This document shows positions 56,001 through 64,000 of a stretch of 64,000 bases of DNA, piece by piece (position 1 is the first letter of the stretch; each line of letters opens with the position of its first letter). Both the position numbers and the translations under genes were made by a program. Under the pieces are notes generated by a model. The model saw only the letters and a list, made by a program, of their open reading frames with translations, was not told the DNA's origin and did no database searches. The DNA comes from Nectonema munidae (Eukaryota; Nematomorpha; Nectonematoida; Nectonematidae): assembly GCA_030549495.1 (NCBI GenBank), contig JAUIRK010001041.1:1426001-1490000 (forward strand), read 5' to 3'.

Positions 56001-58617
56001 GTTACCTTCCATTCTAAATACATTGCTAAAAAAGAAGTATTGTACATTCCGCGCTCGGAGAAAGTAAATGAAGGAGAGCTTGATCGCGATAAGGTGAAAA
56101 GGAATGCACGAGGTCAATTAGCATATCGTAAGAAGAATCAAAGTAGTCAATGAGATAGGAATGGGAAACACATATAAAGAAGAAGAAAAAAACTATCTAT
56201 ATATTCATTGAAAGTTTAATGAATCCGTAAATTCTTACGAGAATTTGCCCACGAGAAGTATTTACAGTAAAAGCTCCATTAGAGAACACTTCTAGAACAA
56301 AACTAGAAGACCAATACAACGTGGACCGCATTTATTTGAATGATATCAATTTTTACATTTATCTGTCAAATAATAATTGGTAAAGAATTGTACTCATACA
56401 GCACACATGTTATTAGCGATATGACAAAAGTCATTTATACTTCTTTTTGCGAAAATTATTTTTGGTTTTATGCGTTGATGCTCATGGTTGATATTTGAAA
56501 CATTTTTGGTAATCACTCATTTATTAAATATGGGCATTTACAGTGTTGGAAGTAGGAGTCGGAACTGGAGATTTTAAAGGAATTGGAGTAGGACTCAGTA
56601 TCAAATAAAATTTAGGAGTCGGTTTTTAAGTATTAAAAATAAAGTAGGCTTGAGGGCGGATCGAACCCAAGACCTTGAGTCATCGACACCCAGTATTTCC
56701 CAAAAGGAGGGAAATTGAAGCTTTAAGGCGGAATAAATTACACTGCTATCATTTTGAAATAAGCTGTTATTTTAAAAATTGTTTACAAAAGATTAGGGTG
56801 GTACTTTATACCCAAATACGCATAAATAAACATAAACACTTAGAATAACTCTGATCTCCTGATATCACTACACTACTGAAGAAAAAGCAACATTATTTTT
56901 CTGAATGATTAATATACATATTTTTTTTCTTTCATATTTTTTTATCTGACTGTACTCTGAATTAAGACAAATTAAAAAAAAAAAATTTTTGAATATTTTT
57001 TTATCCATAAGGGGAAAATTTTAATGATTATGTCATGTGGAAAAGAAATAATGGGAATAAGTTTGGGAACCCCTGACAAGCCAAATTTATTCACGCCCCC
57101 AGAATCAGAGTTTTTAAGTACTTATAGTGGGAATCCTGAGTCGGATATTTTCCCTCCGACTCCCAATTCCTGTGTATATTACAGAATTTTTTTGATATTC
57201 CAAAAGGTTGATTTCTGTTGAAGAAAGAATAAATTAAAATAAATTTAGACATAATTAATTAATTTTTGTGTCATTTTTTGTTGACGAAACATAATTTATT
57301 TTCTTTTTCAACACAATCCCACACAACCATGTTTTCTCCTATGAATAACATTAAATTCCTGAAAGAAAATGGTAAAAGAAGAAAAATGTCAGAAATTCCA
57401 TCAATTATAATAAATTTTGTCTGAATAAAGTTTTGTATTAAAATGTTTCATTTTAAACTTTTCAAAAAGGCTTTCACCATCATAAGTGCAACCCATTTAA
57501 GGCACTTATAGTTTGAAATTGGCCAATCAGAGAAATAGTTTGGACATCTATCCCTAAAAGGGGCCGGGATTTTAAAAAAAAAAAAAATTTTTTAAACACC
57601 TTTTAAAAAAAAAAAAATTTTTAAAAAAAATAAAAAAAAAGAAAAAAAAAAAAAAAAATTTTTATATAAAAAAAATTAAATTTATTTTAAAAAAAATTTT
57701 TTTAAATATTTTTTTAATAAAAAATTTTTTTTTTTTTTTTGTTTTTTTAGAAAAAAAAAGGGGGGAAAGGGGAAGGAGGAAGAAGAATAATAAAAACCCC
57801 TCCTCCTTGCTGCCCTAGAATGTTCAATCTAGAGATTTCGCTTAACGTACAAATCTGAAGCGTCTTCCATTACATATATAATGTAAAGAGGCTAATTCCC
57901 TTGACGAAAATGAAAATTGGTTAACGAGTAGTGATGTAGCGATGAAATGCATTGCCATCGAAACGACTTAAATAGGCTATTCTTCAAATCAACATCAGCA
58001 TGCCCTTATTTTTCACAAGTTGCAGAACTTTTGTGTCGAGCTAATTTCCAATATAATAAAACATTTTTATTTTCACCATATATGAACGGCAGGCAAAAAT
58101 CATCTACGCATACACGGTAAATATTGTTACATTGGTATAAACGTCTTGAAAGCACGATAAAGTGTAAAGTTTCCTGCTGAATCTGCCACTGATCATACAA
58201 TTTTCAAGCACAGCTACTAGACGGCGGCAGTTCAAACATCATGGTGATCGGAATCAATGAAATTTATGGGATCGCTACATCACGATTCACGCGTTATGAG
58301 CTACAATGACGTTTACACGATTAAAAATAAGCTTACGAGGGGGAGGGCTGCAAGTCGATGCCTGAAAATTCTTGTGAGATGAAAAAGAGTGGATGCGTAG
58401 GTGAAACCGATTGGATGAGGAGAATCATGGAGCAAGAGGCGGCTTGCTTTGCTCCTTTTTTGTTTGAGCTTGTGCCTGTAGAAACGAGATCACTTGCGCG
58501 ACATTCAAAGGAAAAGGAAGGGTTGTGGGAGGAACCTTCTCGAGAAATCAAGTTATATATAGGTAAGAAGCCTAGAGATTTGCACTTCTCAATTAAAACG
58601 GAAGAAGCTGTTGCCAT
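49890..58617 (-). CDS. dsRNA-binding protein, TARBP2/PRKRA/loquacious-like
   Basis: A five-exon gene encoding 309 residues with three dsRNA-binding domains, the layout of the Dicer and Argonaute-loading partners TARBP2, PRKRA, Loquacious and R2D2. Exons (minus strand): 58623-58337 (ATG at 58617), 55379-55204, 53171-53071, 51660-51498, 50098-49890. All junctions are GT-AG and phases match. dsRBD1 (about 3-70) has YNLISREGSSHNPSFSFEC and NKKGAKQAA. dsRBD2 (about 107-177) has NPVSLLQDYALKKF, GESHKRYFVIKC and SKRLAKRN. dsRBD3 (about 219-292) has LLSEFAQGNDF and YAQARAKATKSALESY, as in the C-terminal domain that binds Dicer in this family. The length is close to PRKRA. An untranslated upstream exon is likely. 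Which orthologue it is cannot be settled by eye. Confidence 0.9.
50099..51497. other. Intron 4 of the dsRNA-binding gene
   Basis: GT-AG intron; no other feature recognised. Confidence 0.6.
51498..51660 (-). CDS. dsRNA-binding gene exon 4
   Basis: Acceptor TTTATTAAAAGAG, donor GTATAAGC. It codes DHLKFVENMPGSANSLSE (linker) and STLLSEFAQGNDFTYQFRNL, the first helix and strand of dsRBD3. Confidence 0.85.
52731..52934. mobile_element. TTAA-flanked element in intron 3 of the dsRNA-binding gene
   Basis: TTAA at both ends (TTAACCCAATC at left; the complement of the right end reads TTAACTGGTTAACGACC). The right part is shared, inverted, with 59463-59486 plus 63037-63165. The inner CTGTCTGC and CATTAGAGTCTC words resemble other TTAA elements. 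The left boundary is less certain because the two inverted copies diverge at about 52785. Confidence 0.55.
53071..53171 (-). CDS. dsRNA-binding gene exon 3
   Basis: Acceptor GAAATGTTTTAAG, donor GTAAGAAG. It codes TDLSKRLAKRNSSFNMLQKI and KDLDMCDSINLAN. The SKRLAKRN helix completes dsRBD2 and aligns with the SKKLAKRNAA helix of TARBP2. Phase 1 in, phase 0 out, both matching its neighbours. A damaged inverted copy lies at 59258-59316. Confidence 0.9.
53198..54208 (+). CDS. Possible nested gene or pseudogene in intron 2, opposite strand
   Basis: Several splice-flanked, coding-looking pieces lie on the plus strand inside an intron of the minus-strand dsRNA-binding gene. 53198-53328 reads VTRLTHEAQNTEIERYYLQL and KCLFENKLLRR before donor GTATGTCG. 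53408-53460 follows acceptor TTTAATTTGCAG and reads RIVCAKEKQRGTRENLK. A piece at 53822-53888 reads VAVERNSLNERHPSSRRLLN. 53925-54069 reads SEETFLLEKKIVEEFYSN and, after a one-base shift, EAANEDDTDEIPTFQSTSY before donor GTAAGTCA. 54159-54208 ends with SDCLENSLKTH and a stop. The charged helical composition suggests a coiled coil. Phase mismatch at the third piece and the shift in the fourth suggest decay or sequence error. Not identified. Confidence 0.35.
55204..55379 (-). CDS. dsRNA-binding gene exon 2
   Basis: Acceptor AATGTTTTAG, donor GTCAGACT. It codes EKLPEEETSQENNPVSLLQD and KYKLINAYGESHKRYFVIKC through LIDLETT. This is the first helix and the three strands of dsRBD2. Phase 2 in, phase 1 out. 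Confidence 0.92.
55380..56538. other. Intron 1 of the dsRNA-binding gene, 3' part
   Basis: AT-rich intron sequence; no coding piece recognised. A short run (CACACATACACACATATACC) near 55680-55730 is simple repeat. Confidence 0.5.
56539..57185. mobile_element. Element with GGAGTCGGA ends, in intron 1
   Basis: The left end reads ACAGTGTTGGAAGTAGGAGT then CGGA. The complement of the right end reads ACACAGGAATTGGGAGTCGG then A. They resemble each other as imperfect TIRs. Further GAGTCGG words lie inside both ends. The interior holds a SINE fragment and no recognisable transposase. Possibly a non-autonomous hAT; no TSD was identified. Confidence 0.5.
56645..56700 (-). mobile_element. tRNA-derived SINE fragment, copy 2
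   Basis: Only the tRNA-like head is present: the complement contains GGTTCGATC (box B) and TCAAGGTCTTGGG as in the copies at 10385 and 62238. Confidence 0.65.
57558..57790. other. Homopolymer-rich low-complexity stretch, possible sequence artefact
   Basis: Runs of A and T of 8-17 bases alternate almost without other content, followed by GGGGGGAAAGGGGAAGGAGG. The pattern is unlike the surrounding sequence and looks like low-quality consensus or a collapsed repeat. Confidence 0.6.
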
Positions 58618-58623
58618 CGTTTC
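58337..58623 (-). CDS. dsRNA-binding gene exon 1 (first coding)
   Basis: Acceptor CCACTTCTTTTAG at its 5' side implies an upstream untranslated exon. The first ATG (58617) follows six bases into the exon and gives MATASSVLIEKCKSLGFLPI. dsRBD1 is complete here: YNLISREGSSHNPSFSFEC, then TGTSSNKKGAKQAASCS. Donor GTAAGCTT; ends in phase 2 after IDLQPSP. The frame could continue 5' through GAAACG if the upstream exon is coding. Confidence 0.9.
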
Positions 58624-58916
58624 CTAAAAGAAGTGGAAATTCGAGGCAAAAAGAGTTAAATGGAATTAAATAGATTATTTTCTGATGATGCGCGTATACA
58701 AGTGAACTCCAACTCCGATTTCACGAATAGTAGTTATATTCATATATGTAAATAAATTCATAGACACCCTCTTTAGTGTGCGACATTGCAAAAAAACAAC
58801 AAAAATGGTTCCTTGTATTTTTGCAACTCAGAAAAACGTTGAAAAACAGAAAAAGTTTATGTTGCCAAATTATACATTCTTAAAGTCAAAGTCGCAAAAG
58901 TATATATAGCATTACA

Positions 58917-59253
58917 AGCTCAAGTGAAATATTTTCAAGTTCAAGTGAAATGTTTTCAAATTCAAGTAACGTTTTCAAGTTTTAAGTGTATTTTATCTTT
59001 AGATTCGACTCAAAAAAATTTTAAGATCCATAATAAATATTTTCACAAAAATAAATTTTTAGTTTGCATTTTTAATTTTTTTAGAACTCTAAAAATTTGT
59101 AAAAGATGTGTAATTCAATAAAATTGAAATATTTTCAAACTCAATAAAAAATTCGTTTTCAAGTCGAACCTAAAAATAAAACTACACTTCAAAACATTTC
59201 ACTTGAATTTGAAAACATTTCACTTGAACTTGAAATTTTGATTACTTGAGCTT
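58917..59253. repeat. Foldback repeat with 20-bp periodic arms
   Basis: The left arm (58917-58985) is built from repeats of TTCAAGTGAAATGTTTTCAA-like words. The right arm (59187-59253) carries the complement in the same order (TTTGAAAACATTTCACTTGA). About 200 bases of AT-rich sequence separate them. No coding capacity. A foldback MITE is the likely nature. Confidence 0.8.
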
Positions 59254-59257
59254 TTAA

Positions 59258-59486
59258 CATGCTGCAAAAAATTGAAAATCAAAATTTCGAAAAAGATTCA
59301 ATCAATTTGGCAAACGAAAGAAGTGCTTTTACTTTTTTTAAACTTTTTATTCTCTCCTTTTAAAAAGGTTTCTATTAAAACGGAAGTCAAAATTGAAGAC
59401 ACGGTTGAAAAACGACCGAAGAACGAGTATTCTTTATAATTATATGTTGTTAACTGGTTAACGACGAGAATAATGAGACTCTAATG
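59258..59486 (+). pseudogene. Inverted copy of dsRNA-binding gene exon 3 and intron, left part
   Basis: On the plus strand this repeats, with differences, the complement of 52919-53117. It includes AACATGCTGCAAAAAATT, then ATTCAATCAATTTGGCAAAC. The donor is GAAAGAAG where the gene has GTAAGAAG, so the splice site is destroyed. The copy continues after the hAT insertion at 63037-63165. Confidence 0.85.
59479..59486. repeat. TSD, left copy
   Basis: CTCTAATG, repeated at 63037-63044. Confidence 0.93.
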
Positions 59487-59792
59487 CAGTGCTTCTCAAC
59501 CCTTTTACGTCCATGCCCCACTAGACGCCTCTCGAAAACTTCGCGCCCCACCTATATAAAAAATATTATTCATGAAAATTTCTAGAACTTTATTCACTAC
59601 AACTGCATTACTGGCTCGATTTTTCTTAGTAGCTATAATACAAAAAGGGATTTATCAAGACGTGTGATTAAATAAACTTTTTATTGTTATGAGCAAATAC
59701 AAAAGTTTCTGAAAAAGTCAAAGTTTATTTTGGTTCACTGTGGAAAAATGAGGATCTGCAAATCAAAATGCTTTTTTATATTAAAACTTTAT

Positions 59793-59923
59793 TTAACCCA
59801 TTTACGACCAATGTTCCTATTTGGGAACATAAGTAATCGTCTGCTTTTTTCAATGACTTTGAATATAAATCGTCTGCGTTTTTTTTAGATATCGTCTGCT
59901 TTGCTTGTTCGTAAATGGGTTAA
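59793..59923. mobile_element. TTAA-flanked MITE, copy 6, nested in the Charlie-like hAT
   Basis: TTAA at both ends, TTAACCCATTTACGACC at left and TTAACCCATTTACGAAC as the complement of the right. Almost the same interior as copy 2 at 12202-12339 (GAATATAAATCGTCTGCG). Confidence 0.88.
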
Positions 59924-59934
59924 TTGAAAAATTA

Positions 59935-60835
59935 GTGAGATCCTTGTGATTGGCGTTTGTTGCAAAGAGATTTTATATTCGCCTCAACTTCATGACAAAG
60001 CCACGCCATTGTACCTTTTATCGTAAATAGAGCTCGAACCGAAGCATCACCTTGTAATCCTGCAATTTCGTCTGAATAGTGAAGTGGAACATCACAGAGA
60101 TCCACCAGCATTGGCTGCGTTACCCATGATGGAAAACAAGTTTCTTTCAAGTCGGAAAACATTTCTTGAAAATCTTCAGATAAACTTTTCAAATGATTAA
60201 GAATAACAATTAAGGCATTTTCGTTTGGCTTATATATATATATATATATATATGTGCTGAGCCAGTGGAATTCATCAAACCTGTTAGCAGAAAGTTCTTT
60301 TTGCCATAGTCCAATCATTGATATAAAGCCAAATATCTTTGTTTTAACATCTATAAGTGTCTTATTTTTTCCCTGAAGTTGTTTGTTTAGCATATTTAAT
60401 TTGTCTAAAATGTCTGATAAATAGCTTAAATATGTTTTACCATTTTAACTCTTTTCAGATGCGTCATTTCGGAGTTGTCGGCTAAAAATATAATCAGCTC
60501 TTCAAATAGTTCCATAAATCTTTTCAAGCAATTGCCTTTAAAAAGCCATCTTACATCAGTATTAAGAACAAGCTTCACATGATTGGCACTGCTATCCTCA
60601 CAAAATTTTTAAAGAGGCGCTCAGAATTTGCATTAGATTTGATAACATTTATACAACTTATTACTGATTTTAATACCTCATTGAGAGGAGGTGATATGTT
60701 TTTGCCGCCAAATTTTCTCTATGTATAACACAATGTACGGTAAATAAATCTGGATTTTCGTCCTTAATTAACTTCTAAACCTTTTCTCTTTCCCGTCATC
60801 ACAGGTGGCACCATTAGCTGAACACGATGTGATAT
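59935..60835 (-). pseudogene. ZBED5-like hAT transposase, C-terminal half
   Basis: In minus-strand order: SANGATCDDGKEKRF near 60800, TVHCVIHRENLAAK near 60715-60760, LNTDVRWLFKGNCLKRFMEL near 60500-60570, MLNKQLQGKNKTLIDVKTK near 60340-60393, and CFPSWVTQPMLVDLCDVPL near 60080-60140. The last 153 codons (59932-60393) are open but contain a (TA)n run at 60232-60253 translated as YIYIYIYK. Frameshifts break the rest. The N-terminal half (BED finger and first catalytic block) is absent. Confidence 0.88.
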
Positions 60836-61190
60836 TTTGTATTGGTATATTTTTTGTACTCAAATAAGATAACGAGCGTTCAACTTTTGAAGTAGTAGCT
60901 TGAGCGTCCTGTAACTTCAAATAAATACTAGGTGAAATTTCAGCATTTTTCACCTCTATTATGTCTTTGATTTCATTTTGATTAAATCGGTTTTCCAAAT
61001 ATTCTTTTATTTTGCATTCATCCCCAATAAATTTAATTTTGTTAAAAGAGTTGTAGGCATCTATGACTGAAAATTTTAGATTCTCAGATTTTTCAACCAA
61101 TTCGATAAATTTACTATAGTCTCGTTTTATTGGGAGTAAGCTTTTAGCCAAATCACAATTTTTTATACTCTCTTTAGCCCTTTTTAACAA
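60768..61190 (-). CDS. Fusion frame joining two hAT transposases
   Basis: A 140-codon frame. Residues 1 to about 121 are CGGBP1-like hAT (EISPSIYLKLQDAQATTSKV, ERSLSYLSTKNIPIQNI). From about residue 124 it reads SANGATCDDGKEKRF, a degenerate form of the DGAPxMxGKK catalytic block of ZBED5-like hATs. The two parts come from different families. Expression is unknown. Confidence 0.7.
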   Translation of the reverse strand: MLKRAKESIKNCDLAKSLLPIKRDYSKFIELVEKSENLKFSVIDAYNSFNKIKFIGDECKIKEYLENRFNQNEIKDIIEVKNAEISPSIYLKLQDAQATTSKVERSLSYLSTKNIPIQNITSCSANGATCDDGKEKRFRS

Positions 61191-62896
61191 AGTGCTTTCT
61201 TCATCATCAATTATTTAATAATTCTTTTGACATTTGGAAGATATTCAGAATAATAGAGCGCACTTTTACGCCAACTTGCCCATTTTGTTACAATAGAAGT
61301 AGGACTTTTTTTGTTTTTCATTGTAAGAGCTTTTACTGAAGAAATTAAATCAACGTTTTTGTAAAATGCTTTTACTTTTAAAGCACAATTATGTAGAAGA
61401 TGGGAGAAACATGTCATGTGGAAAAGATTAGGAAACAAAATTTTCAATGTTTTTTCGGCAGATACATTATACCTTGCAGCATCTGTTAAAAGCAAACAAA
61501 AGTTTTCACGTTTAATGTTAAATTCTTTAATAACATCGTCCACCAAAATAGTTTTTCTGAATTTAAATGTGACTCATAAACGACAACTTTAATGAGATAC
61601 ATGACAATAGGGAACTCTAGTTTTCCTAGCAAAACATTAACAAAAATTCCACCCAATGCATCTGTTTCATCACACATTAGAAAGATTTTCTCGTTTTTGA
61701 TTAATTCTTTAATTTCTTCCAGCTTTTTTTTACCAAATCATCAATTGCGTTTTTACAAGTTCGTACTGATGGTAAAATTTTACCCATGTTTTCAAATAGA
61801 GATTTGATACTGGGATGATTCAACTTATAAAGAGGAATGTTTGCTTCTAAAAACGCTGTCACTAAAGTATTGGTAAAATTTATATCTGTGACTTTCACAA
61901 ATGATTCAAGACTTTTATTTTCAATATAACTTTCAATTCAAGATGTCTTATGTTTGTTGGTTCATCTGTGCTTGTCCACAAAAAAGGTTTTACCGTATTT
62001 TACTTGTGTCATACGTAATTTACAATACAAATGCTTTTATCTGCAGAAAAGGTGAATTCTCTCGTATATTTTGAGACAAATGAAGATATTTTATGTGATC
62101 TGCTCTGAGCAATTTTCGGCATGCTTAATCTTCAATTTCAAAAAGTTAACAACAGACGAGGGAAAGAAGAAAGTAAAAAGATTAGTTTTCAATAGTGATA
62201 TAAAGTATCAGTTGTGCGCAATGAAAGTACAGTGCTGCATAGGGTGTTTTCATCGAGAAGGCACAATTGCGCCGCTTGTATCGAACTATGAGCAAAGCAG
62301 GCTTGATGCGGGATCGAACCCAAGACCTTGAGTTATCGAATCGAGCATCTAACCAAACCTACTCACGCTTTTTGTTGTCGTATGACAAAAGAATAGTAAA
62401 AAGAAATACATTTTATATTTCGATTGAAAATAAGCTTCAGAGCCGAATTCAAGAGGGTTCCTTATTAACAAAACCGTTTTTAATTGAAATTTAAAACTAT
62501 ATATTTTTTTGATACCTTCATTTGTTGTGAGTTTGATCCAATTTATAAAATTTTGAATGTTAATTAATTAACAATATTATTTACAATTAATGATTCAAAT
62601 TTTAAGTTGATGGAATCATCTATCTTGATAAAAAAAACTTTAAAACCGCTATATACAATTTTTTTAAAAAATTCGTGAGAAATGAAAACAAATATTGAAA
62701 AATAGAAAAGTATTAATGCTAAGTAGTGAAAAATTATATTTTAAAACAAAAATTGACTCTATTGACTGAATAACAAAAAATTGACTTTGACTTAAAAAAC
62801 TTACAAATGATTATCATTCAAGTAGCGAAATAAATGAAAAGATTGTTTTTGAAACATTGCCAAAGCTCAAAGCAAAATTGACTTTTACTCGCCCTG
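60836..62896 (-). pseudogene. CGGBP1-like hAT transposase, inserted and 3'-truncated
   Basis: Minus-strand pieces: [20 protein letters not shown] near 61830, a catalytic region with FCLLLTDAARYNVSAEKT near 61440-61500, HMTCFSHLLHNCALKVK, SPTSIVTKWASWRKSALYYS near 61260, and LKLQDAQATTSKVERS near 60890. The outer end at 62896 (complement CAGGGCGAGTAAAAGTC) corresponds to the TAGGGCGA end of the family. The opposite end is missing: the frame passes directly into the ZBED5-like sequence. It is the third member of the family in this window. Confidence 0.87.
62238..62369 (-). mobile_element. tRNA-derived SINE, copy 3
   Basis: Same sequence family as 10385-10517, with a longer loop (GGCACAATTGCGCCGC). 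The complement has GGTTTGGTTAGATGC and GGTTCGATCCC in box A and box B positions. It lies inside the CGGBP1-like hAT non-coding 5' part. Confidence 0.78.
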
Positions 62897-63036
62897 CTTA
62901 TAACCCATTACAAAACCTCTAAGGCCTAAGCCCACCTCAAAACGACTTTTTCCCGCCCACCTCAAAACCCACACGCCCCACCTCAAATTCTCTACGCCCC
63001 ACCAGTGGGGCGTATGCCCCACGTTGAGAAGCACTG

Positions 63037-63165
63037 CTCTAATGTAAAACAGAAAATTTGCAATGCACACCATTTTTATTTTATAAACTTGTCAAAGTCT
63101 ACTCTGGTAGTTAACTCATTTGGTTTCATAAAAAGCAGACAGCATTTAGTAGGTTGATATAAAAG
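63037..63165 (+). pseudogene. Inverted copy of the dsRNA-binding gene intron, right part
   Basis: Continues the copy at 59258-59486 after the hAT insertion. It repeats the complement of 52785-52923 (GTAAAACAGAAAATTTGCAA, CATTTGGTTTCATAAAAAGC). The first eight bases are the right TSD. Confidence 0.85.
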
Positions 63166-63237
63166 GAGCCTAAATTTAACTTGTGATATTTCGTCTTATG
63201 AAAACTCAAATATCTCATTATTTGAACAACCTTCTTT

Positions 63238-63616
63238 TTGCTTAATAAAATATGTTATGTTATAATGTTCTACTTACCTTTAAGAAAAACTCTGGTGACA
63301 AAGAAGTGGATTCATCCTCTTGAATTGTTTCGCTTTGTGTTTGAGATTTTGCAGATTCAAAAAAAACTGCTCATATTTTTTGGTGAAGATACATTTGGGT
63401 TTGAGGATAAAAAATCATTTCGTTATAAACTTTTTCTAATGTGTTTTTTGCTTTCTTTTTTTGTTCTTCCGAAAGAAGAATCCTTGATATGGAATCAATC
63501 CAGATTGAAGCTAGAAGAAGTTCGTTTTGTAATAGTTTTTCTTCTCTTTTTTTCAAGCTCCTAATGAACTCTTCATTACCTTCATTTTGGCTCAAATCAA
63601 ATATAGTTTTGCGCAC
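63238..63616 (-). pseudogene. BESS/MADF-like exon fragment
   Basis: The minus-strand frame 63371-63616 reads NEEFIRSLKKREEKLLQNEL, then SRILLSEEQKKKAKNTLEKV. It resembles the BESS motif of MADF-type DNA-binding proteins (a hydrophobic patch, then LSxEQKKxAK). After a one-base shift it continues ESAKSQTQSETIQEDESTSL up to a donor GTAAGTAG near 63280. Sequence beyond the donor is a dispersed repeat also seen at 46016-46171. It could be an exon of a gene or a transposon accessory protein. Confidence 0.4.
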
Positions 63617-63619
63617 TTG

Positions 63620-63889
63620 CGGTTATTTTTTCTTTTGGGAAAAAAAGGTGGCTTCTTGGGGGGGGCGCATAGTTGAAATATTTTTTTCTCCTCCCCCCCT
63701 CCTTCTTCCTCAAACACGCCAAAGACACCCCCAAAACCCTAAAAAAAACTTTTCACTATTAGGTTTTTAGGTGTCCTTTCAACAAAAAAAATCTACTTCC
63801 CCCTCTTGGTGGCATATCAATTAACATTTTTTTCCACTTTCTTCCCCACAAAATAGCGTCAGGGGGGGGCGCGAGAAAAAGTAAATACA
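63620..63889. other. Low-complexity C/G-run and A/T-run sequence
   Basis: Runs such as GGGGGGGGC and CTCCTCCCCCCCTCC with no coding content recognised. The quality may be limited here. Confidence 0.4.
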
Positions 63890-64000
63890 TTTTTCCTTTT
63901 AACAATTTCATGCCAACATGAAAGTCCATCACGAACGCTAAGTTGCAGCGTGTGCTCCATGCATCTCATATGATAAACATCAGACACATTACCATTAGTT
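63890..64000 (-). pseudogene. hAT transposase fragment running off the window
   Basis: The complement of the last 110 bases reads NVSDVYHMRCMEHTLQLSVR, then DGLSCWHEIVKR. This is the conserved RCxAHTLQLxVxDGL block of ZBED1/ZBED4-type hAT transposases. The element continues beyond base 64000. Confidence 0.75.

Larger units (their letters stand above)
59487..63036 (-). mobile_element. Charlie-like hAT element, 3550 bp, composite
   Basis: The ends CAGTGCTTCTCAAC and, in complement, CAGTGCTTCTCAACG resemble the CAGTGGTTCTCAACC ends of hAT-Charlie elements. Subterminal GCGCCCCACC/CGCCCCACC words follow at both sides. Perfect 8-bp duplications flank it. The paralogous sequence at 52915 has the same site without the insertion. 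The interior contains the C-terminal half of a ZBED5-like transposase (59935-60835) fused to a CGGBP1-like hAT (60836-62896), plus a TTAA MITE and a SINE. The element can hardly be autonomous. Confidence 0.94.

Noticed and set aside
58358-58627. 89-codon plus-strand frame over the first dsRNA-binding exon
   Set aside because: The minus strand carries clear dsRBD motifs and matched splice phases, so the plus frame is a shadow.

Overview
This is an AT-rich eukaryotic (metazoan) nuclear window. It holds two real spliced protein-coding genes in a dense background of transposable elements. Both host genes have ordinary GT-AG introns. The three-dsRBD protein and the repeat mix suggest an arthropod; a copepod such as a sea louse is only my guess. 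I see no prokaryotic features, CRISPR array, rRNA gene or functional tRNA gene. || Layout. 1-6700: decayed transposons, namely a ZBED-type hAT, an internally deleted LINE and a pogo/Tigger transposase relic. 7433-7844: an apparently uninterrupted 412-bp (AC)n microsatellite. 7949-8625: a short hAT derivative with a perfect 8-bp target-site duplication (TSD). 12921-43166 (+ strand): eight 3' exons of alanine aminotransferase (GPT); the N-terminal third is not found here. Its first visible intron is about 19 kb and contains a tandem array (15503-29790) of four units of about 3.57 kb. Each unit carries, on the minus strand, a MULE transposon gene with an OTU-like domain, a truncated LINE and the broken end of a hAT. 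29607-31030 is the complete hAT that supplied that broken end. 39577-42002 is a second hAT of the same CGGBP1-like family, in the last GPT intron. 44900-48500: LINE and hAT relics. 49890-58623 (- strand): five exons of a TARBP2/PRKRA/loquacious-like double-stranded-RNA-binding protein of 309 residues, a likely Dicer partner. 58900-64000: a foldback element, an inverted copy of one exon of that gene, a Charlie-like hAT inserted in the copy (59487-63036), and the edge of another hAT. || How it fits together. GPT and the dsRNA-binding gene are unrelated in function and converge tail to tail (43166 and 49890). The remainder can be read as stratigraphy. A LINE inserted upstream of a MULE; a hAT inserted in the LINE; a segment from the MULE to the middle of the hAT was duplicated in tandem; then a two-unit block was duplicated again, giving an A-B-A-B pattern. 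Short TTAA-flanked elements with a shared internal CAGACGAT motif and tRNA-derived SINEs are scattered through introns and inside larger elements. The most unusual objects are the array, the OTU-MULE gene with its catalytic cysteine position changed to tyrosine, the hAT-hAT fusion reading frame, and the duplicated exon whose paralogous empty site proves the hAT insertion.
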